64,000 bases of DNA from Dryococelus australis (lineage: Eukaryota; Arthropoda; Insecta; Phasmatodea; Phasmatidae). Made by a program: the position numbers and the translations under genes. Positions 24,562 through 34,723 of the stretch are shown here, piece by piece (position 1 is the stretch's first letter; the number at the start of each line of letters is the position of its first letter). The stretch is from positions 137,894,457 to 137,958,456 of the forward strand of contig CM056994.1 of the NCBI GenBank assembly GCA_029891345.1, given 5' to 3'. The notes below the pieces were generated by a model. The model was not told the origin of the DNA, searched no databases, and saw only the letters and a program-made list of their open reading frames with translations.

Positions 24562-25177
24562 CTGCCCACCATTGACGAGTACACCTCGGTGATATAGGCC
24601 AAACACATCACCAAGGGCGACCTACTGGGATGTTGGCGCAACTCAAGACAAACTACTGTTGGTAATCTCGCTGCTGGAAGACGCCATAAACACCAGCCAG
24701 CCGACTCCCAGTCTTAGGTGGTGGCCGACGGCCTCCCAGGTCACCCGGTCGGAAAAAAATCCGCCGCCCAGCCAGGATGTAGTCAGGAGGATGACCAGTC
24801 AGCCAAGGCATAAGTGGTTGGAGGTAAGCGCCTCCTAGATGATGATGGCAGAGTTGGTAGACTAGCTGGACAATATCTCCTAAAAGACAGCTGCCAACAT
24901 AGCACAAGAGACCGGCTGCTTCAAAGCCACCATTGCCGAGGCACAAGCGTCTGGTGAAAGTGTATTCCTCCACCACCACCCCTCCCATCACCACCAGGCA
25001 TTCAGCTACCCAGAATGCCAGGGCCGCCCCTGCCACCAGGCATGGAGTTACCTAGACGGCCACCCCCCGTCGACGCCCAACACTGCCAGACGTTCGACTT
25101 CTCACAGACGAAAAGCGTAAGGTACTACTTCGAAGTATTTCTGAATCATTACTATCGAACATGTAAGTGTTGCCAGC
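24562..25177 (+). pseudogene. Proline-rich relic, unidentified
   Basis: Coding-like segments alternate between frames: 'KLLLVISLLEDAINTSQPTP' near 24,650, 'KTAANIAQETGCFKATIAEA' near 24,890, then from about 24,963 'IPPPPPLPSPPGIQLPRMPG' and 'PPLPPGMELPRRPPPVD', ending 'RYYFEVFLNHYYRTCKCCQQ' at a TGA near 25,177. Several stops and frameshifts separate them. A proline stretch after a helical segment is seen in actin-regulating (WASP-like) proteins, including some insect-virus capsid proteins, but low-complexity proline runs are weak evidence. Confidence 0.35.
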
Positions 25178-25179
25178 AG

Positions 25180-26095
25180 TTGTGAGATATACGTAATTTG
25201 GTTTTAATGCAGAAATTAATTAATATATAAATGTATGTGTGTTCATGCAGTAGTAGTAGAGCTGAAGGGCTTCTAAGGCGACTCTGCCAATTTCTATTTT
25301 CGAGCTTGTGTTTCCAACAGCCTAAGTCAGATATTTTCATTTTTGTTTTTTTTTTTTATATAGAAATATTTATGTGTGTATAGGTCGTATAGTAGTAGAG
25401 GTGAGGAAAGACATTTGTTATATTTTAAATGCAGTAGTGAGGAAATTTTTTGGAAATCTCTTAAAAGAAGGAGGAAAAAGGTTTTCGTAAAATTAAAGTG
25501 GTGGCAATTTAAATATATCTTTGAATTGTAGTTCAAAGTGTCACCATTGATAAAAAAAATTATTATTAAATTTTTATCACATAATTTTTTCCATGTCTTT
25601 ATATATTAATAAAGTTGTATTATTGTTGTGAGTGAGAGATGCAGCATGCTATGCTATGTAAAACAATATGTTTAATAAAGTATATATTACATAGTGTACT
25701 TATTCCACAACAGTCAGTATTGCATCCCATAGTGAGAGAATACTTACCCCGAAACATGCATGGGGCTACTTTTCTTAATTCAATGTTATCTCTGAAGGGT
25801 AACAGATGTGAAGTGTTCATGCCTGCCAGGAACACGTGTGCTCACTCTAAGTATCTTATTAACTGCAGGTGCACATGTTATTAAATGTCTGATGTGGTAA
25901 AAGACAAGTACTGTAAAGAGTCAAGGTAACATTATTTTACACAGTCCCATTCTGTTCTTATGGATTAGTCTGGTGTGTGTGTTGTGTCTCGGCTTGACAC
26001 AATGTTGTTGCATATGACGGGCAGACTGCAAAGATTTGTGGTGATGAGTATGGTCATGTACGAAAAGGAAAATTTAAATTTTCGTGTTATAAAGT
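25180..26095. other. AT-rich stretch inside the island, nothing recognised
   Basis: AT-rich again, with short frames only and no family motif. It separates the proline-rich relic from the right inverted repeat. Confidence 0.4.
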
Positions 26096-26099
26096 TACT

Positions 26100-27185
26100 A
26101 TATAATTCTACCACACACACTCTCATACACATCCATTTTGTTTCTAAATATTTCCTTTCGTGCACTCTGCAGTAGGCTGGAGAGTGAGTGCAACTGTGCA
26201 AGGATATATCTGTAGGGACCTGAGTTTGAGACTTGTCTCACTGTACAGGTTATCGCTGTACGCAAAGACAGCATCTCAGTTATCACAGCTGCTGGCTGAA
26301 CGTGAAACGCTGACTGCGTGGTGCATACATCTGCATGGTTGCTGGACGGAAACTTTCTGTAAGTACATACATTGAAGGTTATAATGTAGGCCATGTCATG
26401 AAGACAGAATGTGAATGTCTGTAATCCCAAAAACTCGGTACATGAGTGCAGGTAGGAGACAGAGCATGTGTGTCTGTAATTACGAACAAAGCATGCTAAT
26501 TTGAGTTGCCCATCTCTACTGCTGGCTGTGAAGTTGGCCTCTCAACTTCTCGTACATTTTACACGATAATCTTCATTCAAACACTTCCTGCTGTGTGCAT
26601 GCAAGGCACACACACTTATTTCGCCCGCACCATATGGTTAGGTGTTATAGACGATGGCTCTTTGTGATGTTTGACAGTGGGGCCTTGGTTCCCCCGACTA
26701 ACGATTTTCTATTCACTGCTGACGATCATGTAATGACTACTTTTATGTCGGTGTGCATTACCTGTGAATTGAGTGGTGTTTCGCTTTACGGAGAACTGAA
26801 CCTGTGATACCTTATTTTGAAGGATTGTGCACTGTCTCCACCATCATCAGGGCATGTGATTTATTTCCTATATAGTGTAGTCTAGTCAAGGATGGTATTG
26901 TCATTGCTTTGTTGCTTTCTCGGTTGGTAATGTAGACCGTGCATGGAAAGGCACGGCAGTCATCGTAGTCTGTACTTCCAACAAGTTCACGATGACGATG
27001 AGATGCACTCGCAGTCTAAAGGTCCTTACTGCTACACCAGTTAAGGTGCACCTATGCTCTTTATGTTCTGTGTCTGCAGAATACATATTGAGGTTTAACA
27101 CTTGTCATTACATTTATGTCGAGCGAATCATGGATAATTTTCGTTTCGTAATGAGCGCGACTTTCATGCCGATGCACAGCGGTCG
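26100..27185 (+). repeat. Right inverted repeat of the island
   Basis: Colinear with the reverse complement of 17,650-16,494. Matching blocks run in order: 'CATTTTGTTTCTAAATAT' (26,132), 'GTAGGGACCTGAGTT' (26,211), 'CAGTTATCACAGCTG' (26,277), 'CATTGAAGGTTATAATG' (26,370), 'ACACACTTATTTCGCCCGC' (26,609), 'ACCTATGCTCTTTATG' (27,050), 'TTTCGTAATGAGCGCGA' (27,144). Similarity stops near 27,185, after which DNA becomes AT-rich. Confidence 0.8.
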
Positions 27186-27464
27186 ATTTCCTTTCGCTAG
27201 CAGGACAAAATTAAATACAGCTGGAAAATAATTTAAAATTTGATTTATGCTCTATTTTATATTTTTTAATGAAAAAAACAAGCAAAAAATGTAATATATT
27301 ATTGGCATATTATGTAACACTAATCGAAATATAAATAGCTGTAAAGTTGGGTGATATATAATCTTAAAATACCATACTAACATGTCTAGTAATATAAGTT
27401 CAAAGAATTGAAACATATATTTCAAAATGTATAACATTTTAACAACACAGTTGATAAGTCGAAA

Positions 27465-28220
27465 CAAAATGTTTCTAAGTAAAGGCGAAAAAGTCAAGCC
27501 AGCAACACTATGCTATCGAATATATTTTTAACGAAACCAATTCCATCGTTTATGATTTAGAATGAAATATACTGTCGATTAAATTCTTATATTCAATATT
27601 AACTAAATATAGCTAAAATAATCTAGTTTAATGAACCAAACGTATTATGTTTCACAGTCAGAATGAAAGTCTCTTTCCAACCATATACTTCCTAATACTT
27701 CCTAGTACAACTCTAAGAAAACTTACAAACATTATTTGATTAGGGAATCAGATACTATTTTTCGATTATGTTTAAATACCAAACTAACAAAAGCAATACA
27801 ATTTCATTTTTCAAGAATCAAAACTATTTTCAAACGAAAATAACAGAGTTAATTAGTTAAAATATATGTTTCACTGTAAGGGCGAAAGTCATATGCCAAC
27901 ACTATTTTGAAGTAGTAGAGTAACAAAATTTATTCCTGTGATAACGATTAAGGATAAAATACAATTTTAGTTTATATCCGAATGTATCGTACTAACAAAA
28001 AAAATAATACCATTTTTCAATATGCTTAAAATGTGTTAACAGTTTTGGTTAGTCTAACTAAATTTCACAATAAGTGTGAAAGTCTCATGCCAACGCAATA
28101 CTTTCAAACACCATACAAATAAAATAACCAACATTATTTATTAAAAGGATAATATATATTTCAAATTGTTTCAAATGAAATTAATAAAGTTAATTACTGA
28201 AAACGTAAGTTTCAAGTCAC
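27465..28220 (+). repeat. Degenerate ~195-bp tandem repeat
   Basis: The block 'GTTTC..AGT.A.GGCGAAAGTC....CCAACACTAT' recurs near 27,471, 27,649, 27,868 and 28,062, with a remnant near 28,209 (spacings 178, 219, 194, 147). It directly follows the Transib relic in that gene's reading direction and may be part of that element. Confidence 0.65.
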
Positions 28221-28289
28221 ATTATTTCTGTCACTTTCTGTTTCTGATTCATCAGTGACACTCACTTCTACAGAAAGTGTTGTTAATAG

Positions 28290-29705
28290 TTTCAAAACAT
28301 CACTTGACAGAGAATAAGAATTTTTCTTGGCAATGGTCTAAAGCATGAAATAAGAAGCTGATAACTAATTAACAGAATGTGCAGCAAATCTTCAGTCGTA
28401 CTTTCTCTTGACACTTTCCTAGTGTGTTGTTTCCGGTAAAGCCGATATTCTTTATGTCGGGCTTCTTGAGCGTCTTCTAACAGTTGGCAAATTGTTAAAA
28501 TCATGTCATCCCTTACATCAGATCCATGAATAAGAATTTTATGTACACTAGTAGACATGTAGAACCAACTGTAAAGATTTACATACACTTGAGCTGTTTC
28601 ATGTGCATATATTCTAAAAGCCTCTGTGTCATATCCACATGAGAGTGCATTTGGAATCACGAACAAACGATGAAACAGCCTTTCATCAACTCCTGTAATT
28701 TCAACAGATTTTTTTGGTTTTCAAAAAGCAACGAAAAGTGTGGCCGTTGTTTGTTGTACTTCTTCCTTGCCTTACAACATCAACAAGCAAACCCATTTCT
28801 GATCGTAAACGATCAGTCGTTTCTTTCTTTCATCCCCTGAGTTAATTCATTTCCACTTCGCTACGACGAACCTGCCATTTTTTTATCTGTAGTCTGTAAG
28901 ATTTATGCAACAAACATTCAAAGAATCTTATCTGGGGGTGTAGTGTAGATACACCGAATTTAAATGTGGTTTCCTGCATTTTTTTTTCACAACATTTTGC
29001 AAGTTATTTATTTGTTTAGGTGATGCTCCACAAGTGTAGCAAACTTGATCTGAAGTATTTTGCATCAATGCATTACATAATTTAACACCCACCATTGTCT
29101 TAATTAACACATGCGTCTCTTAATATTCACTGTTTTCAGTACACACTTTTGTAGGTTCAAGCAGTCGTATTTGATTTTCTATGAACTGAAATTCGTCTCT
29201 GATGTTTTCTGGGGTTTCTTTGATAAATCGGAAGCGAATTGGCCCGACTGTATCTTGTGGAGGATGTTCTGGGATTCTGCCAAATAATTTTTTTCTCTTG
29301 ACTATCCTTTATTTGGAACGTTAGTTGTAAGGGTACAGCTGAAATAATGAGAACATCTGAATCTGTAGAACTTACATACGTTTCAAAGAACTTTTGTTTG
29401 TAACCAGAATGTCCGGAACTTCCATCACACCCCCACTTATGAGTTATCTGTAGAATGTGTTAACCTTCATTGGGGAAATTTGTTTGAAGTACAGTTTCCT
29501 GGACTATAAGTAAACGTTCTGCCATATGATCTAATAAAACTTTGAAACTGTACCTTTCCTTTGGTATCTGTAAGACACAGATCCTTCGGGTATCACTCAC
29601 CCTTAGCTTTATAAATTTGTCCAAATTAAGGGTAGATAAATGCATTTCTCTTTTTGGATTCCATTCACAACGAAACATACTGATGTCACGAAAGTTGTAA
29701 GTCAA
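28290..29705 (-). pseudogene. Transib (RAG1-like) transposase relic
   Basis: DDE transposase of the Transib superfamily, the group related to the RAG1 recombinase core. Minus-strand blocks in order: 'ITHKWGCDGSSGHSGYKQKF' near 29,440 holds the first catalytic Asp (codon 29,426-29,424); 'MVGVKLCNALMQ' and 'CYTCGASPKQ' near 29,095-29,010 give the second catalytic region, where the expected Asp reads Gly, followed by the C-x2-C zinc pair; 'STSVHKILIHG' near 28,545 gives the H-x4-H zinc pair; 'QLLEDAQEARHKEY' near 28,480 holds the Glu region and 'HTRKVSRESTTEDLL' follows. Frames change between blocks and stops intervene, so it is inactive. The N-terminal part is unclear and terminal repeats were not located. 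Confidence 0.8.
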
Positions 29706-29719
29706 CAGTCAGCGCTAAT

Positions 29720-30320
29720 GCCTCTTTTGTGTATATGGTTTCGGAACAATATTTGTGCCCTTTGCTAGCTCAAAACTAATCTTCGCTCTCTCAACTGATC
29801 GTGGGCTTCTCGTAGTTGCACCTTTAAGTATTTCTGCAGCTTTACTTTTTCCCCGAGGACCTGTAACTTAGTTGCGTTGCTACGGCGAGTTCTTCAGGAG
29901 ATCGAGATTGAGTGAGAATCTTCACATTACTTATTTTCGTTTCTTAACAACCCTGAGAGAAGTGTGCTTTTGAACGTCCAATCAGATGAAAAGTTATTTT
30001 CTTTGAGAACATGTGTAACTGTAATTGGCGGAAGTGATATTTCCGAGCTTAGCTATTGTGAATATTTCTCCAGAAATCGCCCCCTATTACGGTCACATGC
30101 TGCTGCAGTGTAATGGAGTGTTCAGTATCTGTAACCATAAATGAATCGTATTATTAAATTTTATTCACCACAAATTCAATATAAATTACTTGACATGAAA
30201 CAAAAATATATATATATGTTTATTTTATCGAAAATTATATTTAGGCCTTGTCGTTTCTTTCCATTAAATATAGTAAAATATGAATTGTATGTTTACTTTT
30301 TTAGGGGTAGTTACTTACAA
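29720..30320. other. AT-rich DNA flanking the Transib relic
   Basis: May include the decayed 5' part of the Transib element (minus) up to about 29,900. Nothing further is recognised. Confidence 0.35.
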
Positions 30321-30329
30321 AAATATTTT

Positions 30330-30745
30330 TTAAACTATTATCTTTTCTCAATTTACGCCAATATACCAGGTTTGATTTTAACTGTGTTGTGGCATATCAT
30401 AAGGCCAAATTAAAATAAAATAATAAAATGAGTCAGTAATATTACATAAATATCCATGCACATCTTAAAGTTGTATTACTTAATCGAATTAAATAAAGAA
30501 AATTTGAACAAATAAATAAATACAAAAATATATTTTATATATGTGCATCATACACACGTTTTTTTTGTTAGAATGTGTGTCTTTTCAAAATTTATGCCAC
30601 TATAACAGGTTTGATTTAAACTGCATTGCTTTTAAAAATATGAGCTATAATGCTTCAAGTACAATAAGGCCAGAATATAGAAATAATAAACTGAATCACT
30701 AATATTACACAAATATCGATGCAAAATATTAAGTACAGCAGTACA
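30330..30745 (+). repeat. ~245-bp direct duplication
   Basis: 30,350-30,490 and 30,590-30,735 share, in order, 'TTTA.GCCA.TATA.CAGGTTTGATTT', 'ATAAGGCCA' and 'AATAATAAA.TGA.TCA.TAATATTACA.AAATATC.ATGCA'. Diverged tandem copies without coding potential. Confidence 0.65.
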
Positions 30746-30749
30746 CATA

Positions 30750-31470
30750 GAATATTGCCACGAAGTAGAGACACACCTACATTTCGATGAATCTGCTATT
30801 GTCCCTAAACTAACTGCATGTCAGTCAATGTTTTTACATTATGTTATTCGGCATCAAATTACGGGGTTTCCGGAAAAATTAACACTGCTCTAGCGCCAAT
30901 ACTTTCCGAGATAGAATTTTTTATTTTTATTTTCTAAAACAGGGTTTAAAAACCTGCTTTTAATCGTCTTTTTTTTTTCTCGAAAATGGCTAGCCCTACA
31001 GCGACGAAATTTTCACTGCATATTTGTTATGACAAAACGATCATAAAAATAATACAACCTGGGAAACAATTCATCTACTCAATTGGTTACCTTTCAAAGA
31101 AATTTTTTTCGGGAAATTCGGTGGCAAAATTGGGAAATTTTCCTTCCGCGATAACTTCTGATCGGCAACACTTATATCTGTTTTGGTTTCATGGCCAGAT
31201 AGGGCATCAGCACTGGTCTTGCAGCCCTTCATCAGAACAGTTTCATCAAAACCTTATATTTAATGGTGGTCTGTCATAACACTAGTGTATATGCTTACCA
31301 AATATAAAAATATGGAGTGAACCCACTGTGTATTTATGTATTTACATATGTAATGTCTGTATATATATATATATATATAATATTAAATATTATTTATGTA
31401 GGCAGCACTACTTTCCTTCAAAATAGTGGACAAAATATTTTTTCGATGAGTTATTCAGATCAGGTGTCAC
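30750..31470. other. AT-rich DNA, nothing recognised
   Basis: Contains a 97-codon plus-strand frame at 30,986-31,279 without family motifs, and a short TA tract near 31,360. Confidence 0.4.
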
Positions 31471-31476
31471 TATGTC

Positions 31477-31521
31477 ACATATGTCACTAATACTTGCATG
31501 ACAAGTATTAGTGACATATGT
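31477..31521. repeat. Perfect hairpin, 20-bp arms
   Basis: The left arm ACATATGTCACTAATACTTG (31,477-31,496) and the right arm CAAGTATTAGTGACATATGT (31,502-31,521) are exact reverse complements around a 5-nt loop CATGA. The flanks keep 'GTCA/TGAC' words but no longer pair. It could be the core of a MITE-like palindrome or a small hairpin RNA. Confidence 0.9.
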
Positions 31522-32507
31522 TGTATGTCATATGTCATGACATCCAAAAAACATATAAATACGCCATTTTCAAAATATTCACTCTCTCTGGATGAATAGT
31601 ACAAAAGTGTGTTGCTATTTAGTTTTTGTAAAGTTAAGAAATTTGAAAACATTTAGTGCAAGAGTTGAAAAGTTGATAATGTTTGGTGAAGGGAGAATGA
31701 GAGACAACCCCACATGCAACCAAACACAAAGAAAATGGAAAACAGCCTAAAAAATGTATTGTTATGTATTATCCTACCTTCCTCTGTTTCCATTTTAAAA
31801 CTGTTCTGCTGCAGCCATCATCATCTGGTTGTCTTTGTGGCCGAAGACGTGTCTTGTTAAAGCTGGAAGGTCAACTCAGCCTCTAAAAAATAATGCCATA
31901 ATAAGGAACGGGACCCGATGACGAAGTGTTAGACATTATTTTATTCCCAGTAAAATGAAAATTAATCTGCATATAAATTTATTGTGAAACCTGGTGAAAT
32001 TTTTTTTTAAAACTCTCAATTAAATAAAAAGTATCTCATAATTATAAAAAGTCTCTCAGTGTGAGTTCGAATATGCTCACAGCTACTAATTTGAAATAAA
32101 AAATTAAATAAATGCTCCTTACATACCTTCCAAATATGTACAAAATTTGTTCGATTTGGATCAAGTGTTTACTTATGAAATGGGTGTAGATACGACGACT
32201 CTCCACGAACACTCCCGAGCGTCTAAATGGATGCTGGGCGCAGTAACTTTTGTGGCCTCGTGCTCTCTTATATCACTAGTCTCTACACACCATCTGTGTA
32301 TATCGGGAAGCGCTGATTCATTCAGAATACACATCTGTTTAGTATAATATTTTTCTGGATATTAAGATTTTACATTTTTGTCCACCTAAAGCTAGCTAAT
32401 AGACCAATGTGCGACGTGCGCGATACTCCTCCTTTCTTCACATGGATAATTTGTTTCGTAATGAGCTTACCATTCTCGCATGACAAGTAAAATTTGCTCA
32501 AGCAGTT

Positions 32508-32510
<3 letters not shown>
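31522..32510. other. AT-rich DNA, nothing recognised
   Basis: No gene or repeat boundary identified. A slightly GC-richer patch at 32,170-32,310 has a 66-codon frame without motifs. Confidence 0.4.

Positions 32511-32578
<68 letters not shown>
32511..32578 (+). repeat. (CT)n microsatellite, interrupted
   Basis: About 68 bp of CT dinucleotides with one phase break near 32,555. The Ser-Leu and Arg-Glu frames on the two strands are products of the repeat. Confidence 0.96.
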
Positions 32579-32833
32579 TTTGCACAACTACAAATGTATG
32601 TTGTTTCGTATGTGCTTGTGGTACTAGCATGTCTAACATCAGCGAGGGCTGAGTATGTAATGTACAGTCTGTCCCTCATTAAAGTCTCAGTACACGACAA
32701 ACCACGAATGTTGTGGTTGCAGGCCTGTCTCCAGTGGTATGGGGTAGGCCAATGCAGGTCCTTTAACCATACAATGTATAACAGGTGAATATTAGATGTA
32801 CGCTATTTCATCTACGCACACTTATCATGCAAT

Positions 32834-32885
32834 GGTGGTCGTGTGGTCAAGGCATCGGACTGGTATCCCAAGGGAAGCCAGAACG
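32834..32885 (+). repeat. tRNA-like head of R119 copy B
   Basis: 'GGTCGTGTGGTCAAGGCATC' and 'GGACTGGTATCCCAAGGGAA' resemble the D- and anticodon arms of a tRNA. A B-box-like 'GAACGATCCCCC' follows near 32,881. This could be an internal pol III promoter. Confidence 0.5.
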
Positions 32886-33329
32886 ATCCCCCACACCTCC
32901 TCCCGCATTTTTTGGCGAGTGCGTAGGCCAATACGATATTCTCCTGACATGAAATGTTTGTCGAGGATATCATTGGCTAAGGCCGCATTATTTTATTGTC
33001 TCCTGTGATGCTTGAATTTGGTAATTTTATCACACATAATTCAGATCCTAGCATGCAATAACTGTTGAGGATGTCACTGGGGTTAGGTGATGACACATCT
33101 AGTGCATTTTCGTCTCGTAACGGCACAATATATGTGGAGGACATCATTTGCGATTACGGCTATCATTGTATCTTTACATTGCCTGAGGTTATGTCTATGT
33201 AATGAATTTGGTAGTTGTTTCTCAAACTATTCAGAACCAACTATTATTTTAGCTACATCACTGGGATTCGGGCTGGGGCTTCACTGCTGAAATCCGGATG
33301 ACAGTAATAACATAACATGCTAGGAACGA

Positions 33330-34300
33330 GTCTTGGGTGGGAGGACCCCGAAACACCCCCCTCCTCGGAATGACAGAGCACGACGTTCGTTAGTTCTGAT
33401 CTTGGTAGTTACATTTTATGCAGTCATAAATTACAGTCAACTATGTTTATATATGTGCTTAGGGTAAACGTGACCCTTTGCTCCTTTTCACTGTCTGAAG
33501 TGATGCCTACATTGTGGTTTTGGTAGTTGTATTTCAAACAGTTTGGTAATTACTTCCAACTATGCTTATAAGTAAACAGAGGACATACTGGGCCGTGCGA
33601 TTCTTCTCGTTATCTGAGGTGAGGCCTATGTTATGAATTTGTCAGCTATGTTTTCTACACTTCGTATATTAGAGCCACCTATCCGTATAAGTGAACATAG
33701 AACATAATTGACCTTGCGAGCCTTCTCGTCATCTAGGCTGATGCAATTTTAATGATTTTGACTACTATATCTTCACTGGTTCGGAAATTTCTACCAACTA
33801 TGCTTATAAGTAGACAAATGTCATACTTGACCCCTCGCTCCTTTTCGATGTCTAGGGTGACGCCTAAGTTATGATGTTGGTAGTTGTATCTCAAACAGTT
33901 TGGTAATTACAACCAACTATGCTTATAAGTAGACATAGGTCATACTTGGCTCTGTGACCTTTCTGTTTGTCCGGGGGGTGATATCTATGATATCAATTTG
34001 GTAGTTTCACCTCAAATGGTTCGGAAATTACAGCCAACTAAGGTTATAAGTAGACATAGGTCATACTTGACCCTGCACTCCTTTTCATTGTCTAGGGTGA
34101 TGCCTATGTTCTGATTTTGGTAGTTATATCTCAAGTGGTTAGAGAATTACAGCCAATTATGCTTATAAGTATACATATGTCATAATTGACCCCTCTCTCC
34201 ATTTGATTGTCTAGGATGATGCCTATGTTATGATTTTGGTAGTTGTATCTCACACTTTACAGCCAACTATGTTTATTATGTAAGTATATGTCATAATTGA
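33330..34300 (+). repeat. ~119-bp tandem array inside R119 copy B
   Basis: The word GCTTATAAG (or close variants) occurs near 33,444, 33,564, 33,683, 33,802, 33,921, 34,042, 34,161 and 34,271, that is every 119-121 bp apart from the shortened last step. In-register words include 'GACATAGGTCATACTTGACC', 'CTCCTTTTC.TTGTCTAGGG' and 'TTTGGTAGTTGTATCTCA'. About eight units, diverging toward the 5' side. Confidence 0.85.
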
Positions 34301-34723
34301 CCTGATGCTGGCAGACCGTCTTGTAATGGGATCTCCTCCTCCACACAGAGTGCATGAGTGGGAAGTGCACACTTTTGGTAGGACAGAAAACTTGGTTGGG
34401 AACACCCAGAGAACAACGACGAGAACGACAGAGCAGGAAGTACTGTGGTAAAATTCCTCATCCCACATGACTCAAACGCCACGATGGGGGGCGATCCCCG
34501 CCGGATTGTGCAAGGGCGCTTTCCGTGTGCGAAAGTCACTTTCAGGGTGTGAAAATGAGTGAAATTTGGGTAGTTTTGCAGTCATTTGCATCGGTTTTGA
34601 ATGTTTTCTAAGCGAAAAAAACTGTTCTCTTTTTGTGTGAAAAAAAGTCATTCAGCATGGCTGCCGGGCTTCCTGGGCCCCCAACTCCAATCCCCTGTGC
34701 TGTATCTCTTATTTTTATACTAC

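Larger units (their letters stand above)
16494..27185. mobile_element. ~10.7-kb island bounded by ~1-kb inverted repeats (decayed DNA element or endogenous DNA virus)
   Basis: The left 16,494-17,650 and right 26,100-27,185 segments are colinear inverted copies. Between them lie minisatellites, a Tc1 fragment and at least five broken coding relics on both strands. Base composition is visibly less AT-rich than either flank. Long inverted terminal repeats around several genes fit Polinton/Maverick-like elements or linear dsDNA viral genomes. No DNA polymerase B, integrase, ATPase or capsid gene was recognised, so the class is unresolved. Inverted duplication of a repeat array around a virus-derived insert is an alternative. 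The inverted repeats are seen directly; the viral or transposon reading is inference. Confidence 0.5.
32795..34723 (+). mobile_element. Repeat family 'R119', copy B (plus)
   Basis: Colinear with copy A (8,767-10,345, minus). It begins 'GATGTACGCTATTTCATC', continues into a tRNA-like head (32,834-32,885), 'CCCGCATTTTTTGGCGAG', then an array of ~119-bp units, and a tail with 'GTGTGCGAAAGTCACTTTC' ending 'TCTTATTTTTATACTACT'. Similarity to copy A ends at both limits. A shorter match to 15,050-15,005 (minus) may extend the start to about 32,745. No open frame has family motifs. Element class is undetermined: tRNA head suggests SINE-like amplification, internal arrays are also common in Helitrons and other DNA elements. 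Confidence 0.72.

Noticed and set aside
32370-32788. Ser-Leu-rich and Arg-Glu-rich frames around the CT repeat
   Set aside because: Products of translating (CT)n/(GA)n on either strand.
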